A stretch of DNA of 18,481 nt from an uncultured bacterium (GCA_905215405.1 CAJMQE010000076.1:1-18481); one strand, 5' to 3'; positions 1 to 7,742 are shown, numbered from the stretch's first letter. A program made the numbers and translations. Notes: generated by a model not told the origin, from the letters alone.

Positions 1-215
1 AAAGCACCTACACTAAAGTGCTGTTCACGCCTCCCACAATGTGCTGTCGGACACTTCTAATGTATATATTTTATTATTCTCCTAATTACCAAAGTTTTCA
101 AGTATTATCTATTCCCTCAAAGATTTTACCGCAAAAACAAATAGGAAATCAAATCAAGCTGTGCTAAAATTTATCTTGTAACATGTCGACAAATCATAAG
201 TTGATGAGGTTCAGA
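1..215. other. AT-rich stretch without a recognised gene
   Basis: I see no recognisable coding sequence here. The first 60 bases are less AT-rich and have a short plus-strand open frame ending in TAA near 58-60 that could be the tail of a gene outside the window, but I do not recognise it. The rest is AT-rich. A TAAAAT at 165-170 could be a -10 element for the short P-loop remnant that begins at 216, but there is no convincing -35. Confidence 0.4.
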
Positions 216-305
216 ATGATTACAAATAATATTTATTTTATCAATGGAACAGCATACGCTGGTAAATCCACAATGATAAATCCAATTAAATCTGTAATAT
301 GCTGA
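216..305 (+). pseudogene. 5' stub of a P-loop (Walker A) ATP-binding protein, 29 codons
   Basis: A plus-strand ATG at 216 opens a 29-codon frame ending in TGA at 303-305. The peptide begins MITNNIYFINGT and carries a complete Walker A motif, GTAYAGKST, directly after a hydrophobic beta strand. That is the normal N-terminus of small P-loop kinases and AAA-type ATPases. The similarity stops just after the motif and the remainder (about ten residues) looks unrelated, so this is the front end of a gene whose body has been lost. A weak GATGAGG lies about eight bases upstream of the ATG. It lies opposite to all defence and ribosomal genes. The Walker A motif is seen directly; the parent family cannot be determined. 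Confidence 0.55.
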
Positions 306-345
306 TAAAGCAAATGCATAAAACCAAACTACATAAACATACAAA

Positions 346-378
346 AATGCGTAGCAGATTTTAAATCTGTTACGCATT
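346..378 (-). terminator. Rho-independent terminator closing the left end of the defence operon and amidase remnant
   Basis: The arms 346-361 and 363-378 are complementary over about 16 positions with one G-U pair; in RNA this would be a roughly 13-bp stem with a small AT loop. Read on the minus strand the hairpin is followed by ATTTTTG, a short U-tract. It lies about 85 bases downstream of the amidase stop codon, so it was probably the native terminator of the amidase gene and now also ends the defence transcript. Confidence 0.75.
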
Positions 379-463
379 AATAGTCTCTTTCATTAGTGAT
401 CACATCAAAATGAAAGTTAAGCAAATTTTTTATTTGTTCATGGTATGGAACAGAACAAACTCT

Positions 464-733
464 TTAACATCTAACGTTGGTCAAATCAAAATACTCTAGT
501 AACCCTTCATAGATAGCATAGGCGAACTGATATTGATCATCCCTTAATTTTAGTGCATCCTCAACATTTGTAATGTAGCCCATCTCAACTAAAATCGCTG
601 GCATTGTCGTATTCCGCAGCAACATACAGAGATGGATTAAGCCGAACTCCATTATTTCTTGTACCAACACGCCTTACAATCGCATTGAGAATATATTCAG
701 CTAGGTAATAGGCCTCTGAATAGGCTCGTACTA
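464..733 (-). pseudogene. 3' fragment of an N-acetylmuramoyl-L-alanine amidase (Amidase_3), frameshifted
   Basis: Intact members hydrolyse the bond between N-acetylmuramic acid and L-alanine in peptidoglycan. Only the C-terminal third remains. It is read in two frames: SEAYYLAEYILNAI and NNGVRLNPSLYV in the frame of the upstream TIR/SLOG gene, then LRNTTMPAILVEMGYITN and the final DLTNVRC in the next frame, ending at 464. The pieces join as the family's usual LYV-LRNT-MPA-LVE-GY-N block if one extra base near 620 is removed, so a +1 insertion has broken the frame. The catalytic glutamate region (LVEMGY) is in the second piece; the N-terminal zinc-binding half is absent. In Bacillus subtilis an amidase gene (cwlD) also lies downstream of rplM-rpsI, so this may be the ancestral neighbour of rpsI displaced by the island. 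That last point is inference. Confidence 0.75.
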
Positions 734-2423
734 CATAGACCTCGGTACCATTGAAGCTTGCAATAATTATTTCTTCCAAAACTCCGGGCATTTTCCCTTT
801 ATACCCTTTATCTCTACCTCCCGCACAAATTCGGACATCACAATCATTAATCATCGTGTCACGCATTTTAGTTAATGACCGACTCCACACATAACAATTA
901 TTTTCAGTATCAGGAAAAACAAACTCTTCTTTCGAAACAATCAACTTTTCTATGTCTTCATCAGTTCCGACATTTACCATTTCCAATATACCTTTATAAT
1001 TTGCTTTCCAATCTTTAACTTCTTCTGAATCATTTAAGTATATTGGCCATGATAAATAATTTTTCAAATGTATATCTTCAGATTTAGTCCTGTCTTTCAG
1101 AATTTTAGCTTCTAATATCAAGTTTTCAGTAAATCCATCTTTTCTTAAATCTCCGCCATATATCAATGTGGCTGCACTTCCCAAAAGATATTTAGCTAAT
1201 ATTTGAGATAGTTTTTTTAAATGACTTTCATTCTGTCCTATCTTTTCCAAATATACTATATCTGGATTTGAAATAGATATACCTATCTTTTTATTCAGAA
1301 GTATTTTAGACTGCATTTCTACCGGTGTACATACATTAATTCCCAATCGTTTAAAGAAATCTAGTTCTTCAGAATAAATTGGTGGATCTGGATAAACAAT
1401 CCTATCATAGTTTAATTTGATAAATTCTCCATCCTTCTTTAATATCTTCTGTAAATCACACATTTCAGGTGGTCTACTCATCCTTTTGACTCGTCCTGTT
1501 ATTTTTTTTTCAATTTTTGATAATTTACTATCCACATAATAATATCTTATTGTTTCTATGAGAATTGTTTCTAATATTCTGTATAAATCATCTATTTCGA
1601 TTTTTTCATTCTTTATATCAGCCCTGACAACTGGAACATTCCCTGCATATGGAAATTTCCTGTCCATTCCTTTTTCTATCAAGTCAACTTCTATAATTGG
1701 TCTCTCGCTTTCCTTCGAAACCTGAATTTCTCGTTGACACCAGTACCTCGTTGAATAGATATCTGAATTAACAATAATAATTGAAGAATCTTTAATATTA
1801 TTTACTATTTCTTCATCAAATTTGTATCCAGGTGCGATATCATTTGTATCAAAAAATCTCCTCATTGCCGAATTATCAATCACTTGCTTTAATTGCTTTG
1901 TGACATTTATTCCATTTTTTCCGTCTTTTGCATGGCTCAAAAATATTTTCAATGAACTATTTTTACTTATTTCCTTACGAGTATCATTGAACCCTAATCT
2001 ATAGATTTCATGAGCTAAAGAAATAAAAAATTGTTGTTGTTCATTTTCATTATACTCATATTCTCTTATACAATTTAATGCACCAATCGACTTAATATTG
2101 AATGCCGTTTCATCTAATGCTATTGGAATCACACTAAGCAACGGATTGCTCACCGTTTTTTCAATATACTCTTCCCATTCCAACGATACAACACTGTTTT
2201 TCCCAACAAAAAAATACACTATCACCTTCTCTGCACTAATACATATTTCCGTTGGGACATCACCGCCACTAACGTTCGAATAATAAAAAATTGGCAAATC
2301 TAGATTTCTCGAAAACGGATTTTCGAGATTTCTCGTCAATAATTCAGTTGCATATTTAATATACTTTTGTGTGGCTTCATTGTCTTCCCTATTCCAAACA
2401 AAAACTATTGCTAAAGGTTCCAT
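585..2423 (-). CDS. TIR-like / TIR / SLOG protein (Thoeris-like sensor-effector), native C-terminus replaced
   Basis: This 612-residue protein has three parts. Residues 1-145 form an alpha/beta domain resembling a divergent TIR fold (VIPIAL strand). Residues 155-250 are a TIR domain: LKIFLSHAK, FDTNDIAPG, then STRYWCQRE, where E232 is the expected NADase glutamate. Residues 375-565 look like a SLOG nucleotide-binding domain: GISISNPD, LIYGGDLRKDGFT, and RICAGGRDKGYKG followed by PGVLEE. In Thoeris ThsA the SLOG domain binds a cyclic ADP-ribose isomer made by a TIR protein and activates a SIR2 NADase; here a TIR would be the effector. I chose the second ATG (2421-2423) because GAAGGAA lies seven bases upstream; it is one base from the preceding TIR stop codon, implying translational coupling. 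From residue 566 the sequence is an amidase remnant with an out-of-frame tail, so the native C-terminus is missing and activity is uncertain. Confidence 0.8.
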   Translation of the reverse strand: MEPLAIVFVWNREDNEATQKYIKYATELLTRNLENPFSRNLDLPIFYYSNVSGGDVPTEICISAEKVIVYFFVGKNSVVSLEWEEYIEKTVSNPLLSVIPIALDETAFNIKSIGALNCIREYEYNENEQQQFFISLAHEIYRLGFNDTRKEISKNSSLKIFLSHAKDGKNGINVTKQLKQVIDNSAMRRFFDTNDIAPGYKFDEEIVNNIKDSSIIIVNSDIYSTRYWCQREIQVSKESERPIIEVDLIEKGMDRKFPYAGNVPVVRADIKNEKIEIDDLYRILETILIETIRYYYVDSKLSKIEKKITGRVKRMSRPPEMCDLQKILKKDGEFIKLNYDRIVYPDPPIYSEELDFFKRLGINVCTPVEMQSKILLNKKIGISISNPDIVYLEKIGQNESHLKKLSQILAKYLLGSAATLIYGGDLRKDGFTENLILEAKILKDRTKSEDIHLKNYLSWPIYLNDSEEVKDWKANYKGILEMVNVGTDEDIEKLIVSKEEFVFPDTENNCYVWSRSLTKMRDTMINDCDVRICAGGRDKGYKGKMPGVLEEIIIASFNGTEVYVVRAYSEAYYLAEYILNAIVRRVGTRNNGVRLNPSLYVAAEYDNASDFS

Positions 2424-2424
2424 A

Positions 2425-2976
2425 CTATTTCCTTCTTTCATCTATGTATTGATTTAGCTTTCTTGTATCCGAATTAACTAGTTTTGAATAATTTGAACTT
2501 TCAAAATAATAGGATAATGGTGTGACTCTACTGGAATATTTTATCAAATCCTGAATATCATATAATGTTTCATGAATTTTTAAAAACGATGGAATTTCAT
2601 CCACATTACGCAATTTCAATGATGCAATGTATTTATTCTCAATATCAGCTACGCCGATTTCAAATGGTACCCACCACGATAATTTTGTTTTGTCAGAAAT
2701 CAAGCAAAGTAAATGCGTGCTTACTCCTAGTCCACGTTTTATTGAATCAACAATTTTCTTATCGTTCTCTTTACTTACAGCTTCCTGCAACACACAATCA
2801 TTTACATCCAAATAAATATTAACTCCTACTTCTGATAATAGAAAATTTCCTACTTCTATTGCTGCGTTCTCGTCTTCTTTCTTATGCGAAATAAAAATAC
2901 AGTTTTCTTTCTCTACTCTACTTTCTAACAATACTCTATTGTAATCACTCAATTGTGCAAAATTATAATATGACAT
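2425..2976 (-). CDS. Stand-alone TIR-domain protein (ThsB-like candidate)
   Basis: A 183-residue protein with one TIR domain covering roughly residues 25-140. The first strand is CIFISHKKED (26-35), the second IYLDVND (54-60), and SWWVPFEIGVA (100-110) supplies the W-x-x-x-E arrangement in which E106 would be the catalytic glutamate for NAD+ cleavage. No membrane segment or signal peptide is visible. Bacterial TIR proteins of this size include Thoeris ThsB, which makes a cyclic ADP-ribose signal on phage infection. Being directly upstream of a SLOG-bearing partner supports a signal-producer role, but this is inferred. AAAAGGAG sits about five bases before the ATG. It starts 10 nt after the restriction-modification gene and ends one base before the next gene, so it is an internal operon gene. 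Confidence 0.85.
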   Translation of the reverse strand: MSYYNFAQLSDYNRVLLESRVEKENCIFISHKKEDENAAIEVGNFLLSEVGVNIYLDVNDCVLQEAVSKENDKKIVDSIKRGLGVSTHLLCLISDKTKLSWWVPFEIGVADIENKYIASLKLRNVDEIPSFLKIHETLYDIQDLIKYSSRVTPLSYYFESSNYSKLVNSDTRKLNQYIDERRK

Positions 2977-2986
2977 TTTTCTCCTT

Positions 2987-5737
2987 TTACTTTACGCAAT
3001 GCCTCGTATGCTGCATAGATAATAAAGACTCTTTTATTGAGTCATACAATTCTTCATGCCCTATTGACTGTAATACTTTCCGGTCAAATATCTCTCTATC
3101 TGAATCTCTAAATTCATCTTCAACATCCATCACATCACGATCTTTGATTTTATTAAATAATTCGATGATTTCTTGACTGTCTTGATTTAATATTTTTCTC
3201 GGATTAATCATGTACATATTCTTTAATTTTGTGCTACTAGCATCTAATACTCCGAGTCCTCTTCCAAATCCAATTGCTTCAATTGCAAACATCCCATACA
3301 CTGAATTTAGTAAAGCATGAATCAAGTCCGCCGAAACACTGTCATCCTTAATCAACATTCTTGTAAATCGCTGATCCACAAATGTACTATCTTCAAATTT
3401 GGCAACAAATAACCTTTTATCCGGATTGAGTGCTGTAACAAAATCTGCCTTTGTAGCATCATCCATCTCATACCAAAAACTACCCGCCCTTTTTAATGCT
3501 ACCGGAAGGAGTTTTCCTGATCCATTTTTAATGTTTTCAAATTTTTCAATCCAATCTAATGCTCCTGTATGTCCAAGATCTTTCAATTCTTCCTTTGATT
3601 TATGACAACAAAATGCCTCTATATCTGTTTTTGCTGTAAAAGATTTCAATCTAGCAGGGTTCTTTAATACTGGTCTTATGTAACAATCTTCTATTCCAGA
3701 ATCCGAAGACGGATAAAATAAATCATTCCATCCTCTTCTTTCTCCTCTTTTCACAATCAGCAACTCTTCAATTGGGATTAGCTTATCTTTTATTTCATCC
3801 ATCCAAGTTATATTGTGAAATAGTGCATTTAAAGTAATACCATACTGCGTGATGCTATCAATTTCATCCAATGTATATTCTTTCATGGATGCTATCTTCT
3901 TATCGATAACTTCATGCAATACTACACTATTTACCAAAATTTCTTTTTCGTCATCTTCAATAGCATGGATATCCTTATTCGTCAACCAGAAGTATATTTT
4001 CTTTGCTTTATTAGACAGAGAAATTTGTTTTTTCTTCAATATCAACAATGTTCCAACCACGTCCGCATTATTAAACCATCTTTTACAGTTACTTATCACA
4101 ACAGATTCAATTTCATAATAATATTGTAATGCCTCAAAGAATTTTTTCCCAATATCTGTTCCCAACCAGGAATTTGATAATACTATTCCTAATTTTCCAT
4201 CTTCCTCCAATAATTCATACAATTTAAATGGTAAGAAATTATACAAATCAGTCTTTCCAAGAGTAAACTCTATACCAGTATTACTTTTTATCTGTTCCCT
4301 ATACTCTGCAATATATTCTTGTTCGTCAGGTGCTATTTTATTATATTCCACAAAAGGAAGATTCGAAATAATTGCTCCGAATTGTGGAATTATCTTCTCT
4401 ATCCCACTTCCATCTATTGGATTTTTAACATCGATCTTATTACCACTTTGTACATTAAACACATCGGCCTGAAACATATTAAGCGGTATATTCAATGCAT
4501 GTATATCCGTAATTGCTATATTAGCAATCTGCAACGGATATGCATACTTATCTGACATCCATGTCGTAACAAATGTCTTTTCTGCATTATTTAACCGCTT
4601 AGATTTATTAGCTATTATCGCTTTTGCTATTGTTCCAGTTCCTGCACATAAATCAGCACAGTCCTTATTCCAATCTTGAACAGTAATCTGACTCAAAATA
4701 TCTGCCAAACAATATGGTGTTGCATATTGACCACGTATTTCTCGCTTTGCTGTATTTACAGTTTTCTCAAGAATATCCTGTAAAGCTTCCTGCTCTATTT
4801 GTTCTATGTTATTTTCTATTAAGAACTGATTATAATCTACTATATCTATCCATGTATCTTCCGGAATTATTTCATTAAATTCCAGCGGTTTAAACACACT
4901 ATAGAAATCACCTTGCTCAACAATTTGTTCAATAATTATATTACCCTCTACTGGAGATGTTGTGTAATCAATCTCCTTTATCATATACGCACAGTTGTGA
5001 TATCTCTTAATTGCATTTGCAAACATGATTCTGTTTGTCCAATTTAATAATACTGATTTTGCATATGCCGAATACATATCTTTTTCATCTTTATCATACT
5101 CTTCATGAAATGCATTCCACCATACCTTTAACCGACTTTCCATTGACATGTTTCTACTTGACTCTATTGTGATATTTTCCGCTACAAGATTCTTATTTCT
5201 CTGAATCAATTCTGTCATCAAGCCTTCAGATATTGTATTCACAATAGAAGATGTTGTAATACTACCATTAACAAGATACTCATTCACTGTCATTACAATC
5301 TCTTTGACAATAGGCAGCCACTCCGCTTTATAAGTCATAACATCCTCTCTTGATGTAATATGGCTGGTTCCAGACCACACTTTAGCTTCTTCAAAATCTC
5401 CATTTTCATTTTCTATGTACAATTTTCCATATGTAAAATTCCAAATCACAAAACTGTTAAGTCCCAATGCTCTTGCTTTTCTTGTTGCATCTGCAATCAA
5501 GGCTTCATCTGTAATTAAGACATCTGGCATCTTCAATTCCCACCCTTGAAGAATCTTTGTCTGTGCCTCATCTTCATATAAAAGGACATCAGGAAACATA
5601 CTTTTCTTGTTTACTGATAAAGTGCTTTCTCCACCAGCACTTTTAATCTTGAGGTTAAGACCACTAAGCATTACCTTAATTTCAGATATTATTACAATTG
5701 CCCAACTTCTTTCATTACGTCTTACTATAGTCCCCAT
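2987..5737 (-). CDS. Single-chain restriction-modification enzyme, type IIG-like (PD-(D/E)XK nuclease + N6-adenine methyltransferase)
   Basis: This 916-residue protein should both cut and methylate DNA. Residues 35-120 form a nuclease domain with MFPDVLLYE (D50) and GWELKMPD (E67, K69), the PD-(D/E)XK active site. A helical linker (about 140-330) leads to a gamma-class adenine methyltransferase: motif X-like GQYATP (336-341), SAM-binding ADLCAGTGT (361-369) and motif IV NLPF (459-462), a variant of the usual NPPY/F. NADVVGTLLILKKK and LIVKRGERRGWNDLF belong to the C-terminal part, probably target recognition. Size and order match type IIG enzymes such as Eco57I-type proteins. It starts 10 nt after the preceding methyltransferase gene; the best ribosome binding sequence (AAGGAAAGG) overlaps that gene's end. 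The recognition site cannot be predicted. A dedicated phage-defence methylase without nuclease activity is less likely because the nuclease residues are present. Confidence 0.85.
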   Translation of the reverse strand: MGTIVRRNERSWAIVIISEIKVMLSGLNLKIKSAGGESTLSVNKKSMFPDVLLYEDEAQTKILQGWELKMPDVLITDEALIADATRKARALGLNSFVIWNFTYGKLYIENENGDFEEAKVWSGTSHITSREDVMTYKAEWLPIVKEIVMTVNEYLVNGSITTSSIVNTISEGLMTELIQRNKNLVAENITIESSRNMSMESRLKVWWNAFHEEYDKDEKDMYSAYAKSVLLNWTNRIMFANAIKRYHNCAYMIKEIDYTTSPVEGNIIIEQIVEQGDFYSVFKPLEFNEIIPEDTWIDIVDYNQFLIENNIEQIEQEALQDILEKTVNTAKREIRGQYATPYCLADILSQITVQDWNKDCADLCAGTGTIAKAIIANKSKRLNNAEKTFVTTWMSDKYAYPLQIANIAITDIHALNIPLNMFQADVFNVQSGNKIDVKNPIDGSGIEKIIPQFGAIISNLPFVEYNKIAPDEQEYIAEYREQIKSNTGIEFTLGKTDLYNFLPFKLYELLEEDGKLGIVLSNSWLGTDIGKKFFEALQYYYEIESVVISNCKRWFNNADVVGTLLILKKKQISLSNKAKKIYFWLTNKDIHAIEDDEKEILVNSVVLHEVIDKKIASMKEYTLDEIDSITQYGITLNALFHNITWMDEIKDKLIPIEELLIVKRGERRGWNDLFYPSSDSGIEDCYIRPVLKNPARLKSFTAKTDIEAFCCHKSKEELKDLGHTGALDWIEKFENIKNGSGKLLPVALKRAGSFWYEMDDATKADFVTALNPDKRLFVAKFEDSTFVDQRFTRMLIKDDSVSADLIHALLNSVYGMFAIEAIGFGRGLGVLDASSTKLKNMYMINPRKILNQDSQEIIELFNKIKDRDVMDVEDEFRDSDREIFDRKVLQSIGHEELYDSIKESLLSMQHTRHCVK

Positions 5738-5747
5738 AATTTCACCA

Positions 5748-6608
5748 TTACCTTTCCTTAAATTCTTCTATCAAATTCTGTTCCTTAATATATTTACGAG
5801 TTTTTCTATCTAACCCTTCCCATGCAAGAAACAATCTTCTTTTTGCCACATCAATATAATCTATTTCTTCTCTCTTGAACAAAGCAACATTTTCATTTTT
5901 TTCAATTCCAATGAAATTACGTCCTTCCATTAATGCAGCTACTAAAAATGATCCACTACCAAATGTATTATCTAATATTACATCCCCCGGATTAGTATAT
6001 GTTCTAATCATGTAACGTCCTAATTCAATTGGTTTCTGTGTAGGATGTAATACAGCGCCTTCTGATTCCGCTGTCTTAACATAAATTATATCTGTTGGAT
6101 ATCGTTCTCCGTCACTTGCCACATGAACCGGTTCAAAATCACCATAATTTCCACACAATTGATTTTTTCTAATACCTTTATCATAAGGCTCTCCTTGTGT
6201 CATCTGTGGATGGTATGTTGGCTGTTTTTTATAAAAGACACAAACATCCTCATGCTTTCTTAATGGTTGTTTTTTCGCGTTAAGAAAATTAGTTGGTTTT
6301 GATTTTTCCCACACCCACTTATATTTATATATGTTTGGTTGACTTAAAATTAATTTTGCAGTAAAAACTCCATTTGAAGTGAGAACAATTGCTCCATTTG
6401 GTTTAATTACACGATTATACTGCTTCCACAACTCATCTAGTGGAATATAGCAATCCCATTGATTTTGTGTCATACCATAAGGCAAATCACATAAAATCAT
6501 ATCGACACTACCATCTGGAATCTGGTCCATATATTCCAGGCAATCGCCTTCAAACAATTTATTCATCACATTACTCATATCTATCTTTTCTTCATCTATC
6601 TTTCTCAT
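5748..6608 (-). CDS. Beta-class site-specific DNA methyltransferase (N4/N6)
   Basis: A 286-residue SAM-dependent DNA methyltransferase of the D12/N4-N6 (PF01555-type) family. The catalytic motif DLPYG (41-45) comes first, and HPTQKP (188-193) and the SAM-binding DNTFGSGS (213-220, motif I) follow, which is beta-class order. An open frame continues 30 codons further upstream, but I place the start at ATG 6606-6608, where AAGGAGA stands eight bases upstream. It is the first gene of the four-gene defence operon. Type IIG enzymes with asymmetric sites often methylate only one strand and have a companion methyltransferase for the other; this gene fits that role (inference). It could also be a general protective methylase. 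Base modification (N4-cytosine or N6-adenine) cannot be settled from sequence alone. Confidence 0.88.
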   Translation of the reverse strand: MRKIDEEKIDMSNVMNKLFEGDCLEYMDQIPDGSVDMILCDLPYGMTQNQWDCYIPLDELWKQYNRVIKPNGAIVLTSNGVFTAKLILSQPNIYKYKWVWEKSKPTNFLNAKKQPLRKHEDVCVFYKKQPTYHPQMTQGEPYDKGIRKNQLCGNYGDFEPVHVASDGERYPTDIIYVKTAESEGAVLHPTQKPIELGRYMIRTYTNPGDVILDNTFGSGSFLVAALMEGRNFIGIEKNENVALFKREEIDYIDVAKRRLFLAWEGLDRKTRKYIKEQNLIEEFKER

Positions 6609-6638
6609 TTCGAAAATCTCCTTAGTTTTATATATCAT

Positions 6639-6667
6639 ATGATAGCACCTTTTCGATTCGAACACAA
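6639..6667 (-). promoter_or_regulatory. Candidate sigmaA promoter of the defence operon
   Basis: On the minus strand TTGTGT (6662-6667) is 17 bases upstream of TATCAT (6639-6644; five of six match to TATAAT). Transcription would begin about 25 bases ahead of the methyltransferase start. The -35 matches only three of six, but the -10 and spacing are good and the LexA-like box overlaps it. Confidence 0.5.
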
Positions 6668-6672
6668 GTTCG
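6659..6672. promoter_or_regulatory. LexA (SOS) box overlapping the -35 of the defence operon
   Basis: CGAACACAAGTTCG matches the Firmicutes LexA/DinR consensus CGAAC-N4-GTTCG in both arms and fits the finer consensus CGAACRNRYGTTYG with one mismatch. It covers the proposed -35 hexamer, the usual position for a repressor that blocks RNA polymerase. The sequence match is seen directly; LexA binding and SOS induction are inferred. Confidence 0.65.
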
Positions 6673-6741
6673 TTTTCTACAAATAGGTATAAAATCACAA
6701 TTTAAATTTTACCACACTTTCACCTTTCTTACTATAGACAA

Positions 6742-6774
6742 AAACAGCTTCTGACATTTAAGTAGAAGCTGTTT
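6742..6774 (-). terminator. Rho-independent terminator
   Basis: A perfect 11-bp stem (AAACAGCTTCT at 6742-6752 pairing with 6764-6774) has an 11-base loop. On the minus strand it is followed by TTTTTG. It is four bases past the stop codon of the truncated gene ending at 6778 and separates that remnant from the defence-operon promoter. Confidence 0.85.
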
Positions 6775-6777
6775 CAC

Positions 6778-7047
6778 TTATCTTACATAATATTTGTTAC
6801 TTGCTAGTTTCTCAATCCATTCATTCGTTCCAACAATCCCCTGCTCCAACTGTTCCAACGTCCCAATCCTGTTCTCCGCCATAATCTCCTTCTGAATACT
6901 CTCAACACTATACTGTTCCTTCGTCTCCAGATTCCGATATCCCACCAGCCTGTAATTATATCCCTCATTATGATAATCACTGAACACAGGAACCACTTCT
7001 CCCTTACTCGTATTCCACCTCATAAGTCTCGGAAACCAACACAGTCC
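6778..7047 (-). pseudogene. 3' part of an unidentified gene, truncated at the integrase breakpoint
   Basis: About 80 to 89 codons end at 6778 with the peptide NKYYVR. The section from WNTSKGEVVPVF through YRLVGYRNLETKEQY to GIVGTNEWIEKLAS has normal soluble-protein composition and is followed at once by a strong terminator, which argues that it is a real gene end. The open frame continues upstream only as antisense to the integrase, so the 5' part has been lost near 7040. A start at ATG 7021-7023 is possible but has no ribosome binding site. I do not recognise the family and assign no function. Confidence 0.5.
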
Positions 7048-7731
7048 ATAGACACATGCGGAAAGAATTTTCCTACACTTAAGAAAATCAAAGTATTGTT
7101 TAACCAACTTTACGATTTCGCATTGAAGAATGATATTTGCAACAAAGACTACTCCAGCTATGTGGATGTAGCACAGTACAAAGACCGCAATCCAAATAAG
7201 TATGACAGGAATAAGTTTTCCAAGGAAGAAATTGATCTAATATGGGAACAGAAAGACGATAAATATTATCAGATTGTATTGATGCTTCTCTATAATGGAG
7301 TTCGAATTTCCGAATTCTTAGACTTAAAGAAAGAGAATATCCATCTGGATGAACAATACTTTGATGTCATCGTCAGCAAGACAGATAATGGAATACGAAA
7401 AGTACCGATTGCAGACAAAGTACTCCCATTCTATAAAGCGTGGTATGAATCCAATCCAGATTGTGAATACCTGCTTCATACAGAAGATGGCAAGCATTTT
7501 AAGTACCGAAATTATTATGACAGTTACTTCCAACCATTGATGGAACAACTAAAGATTGAGCGTACACCACATTGTTGCAGGCACACTTGCATTTCATTAC
7601 TTGCAGAAGCTGGTGTAGATCAAACGATTATCAAGAAGATTGTGGGACACTCTGGAGCCATGACACTGACAGAGAAAGTCTACACACACTTTGACATGAA
7701 GGAGCTTGTCGATGCGATTAATAAGATTTAG
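7048..7731 (+). pseudogene. N-terminally truncated tyrosine recombinase (phage/ICE-type integrase)
   Basis: About 227 residues survive. Homologous-looking sequence starts near IDTCGKNFPTLKKIK, which belongs to the core-binding domain, and continues through a complete catalytic domain: NGVRISEF (first Arg), SKTDNGIRKVPI (Lys), PHCCRHT (His-x-x-Arg), VGHSG (His) and EKVYTHFD (nucleophilic Tyr). Full-length relatives have roughly 380-400 residues, so the arm-binding N-terminal domain and start of the core-binding domain are missing. The open frame reaches back to ATG 6970, but the upstream part is antisense to another truncated gene and has no ribosome binding site. It is the only plus-strand gene of size in the window and faces rpsI, the usual orientation for an integrase beside its attachment site. 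Confidence 0.85.
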
Positions 7732-7742
7732 CGCAAGAAAAA

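Noticed and set aside
171..377. 68-codon open frame on the minus strand
   Set aside because: Aromatic-rich unlikely composition, no ribosome binding site, and it overlaps the terminator hairpin and the antisense of the Walker A stub.
2424..2441. First ATG of the TIR/SLOG gene (2441)
   Set aside because: No ribosome binding site precedes it, while the ATG at 2423 has GAAGGAA at correct spacing and abuts the previous stop codon.
2098..2822. Several 60-85 codon open frames on the plus strand opposite the TIR genes
   Set aside because: They are antisense to well-supported coding sequence and have no family motifs or ribosome binding sites.
6609..6698. 30-codon N-terminal extension of the beta-class methyltransferase
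   Set aside because: The extension runs through the -10 region and lies ahead of a clear AAGGAGA site positioned for the ATG at 6608.
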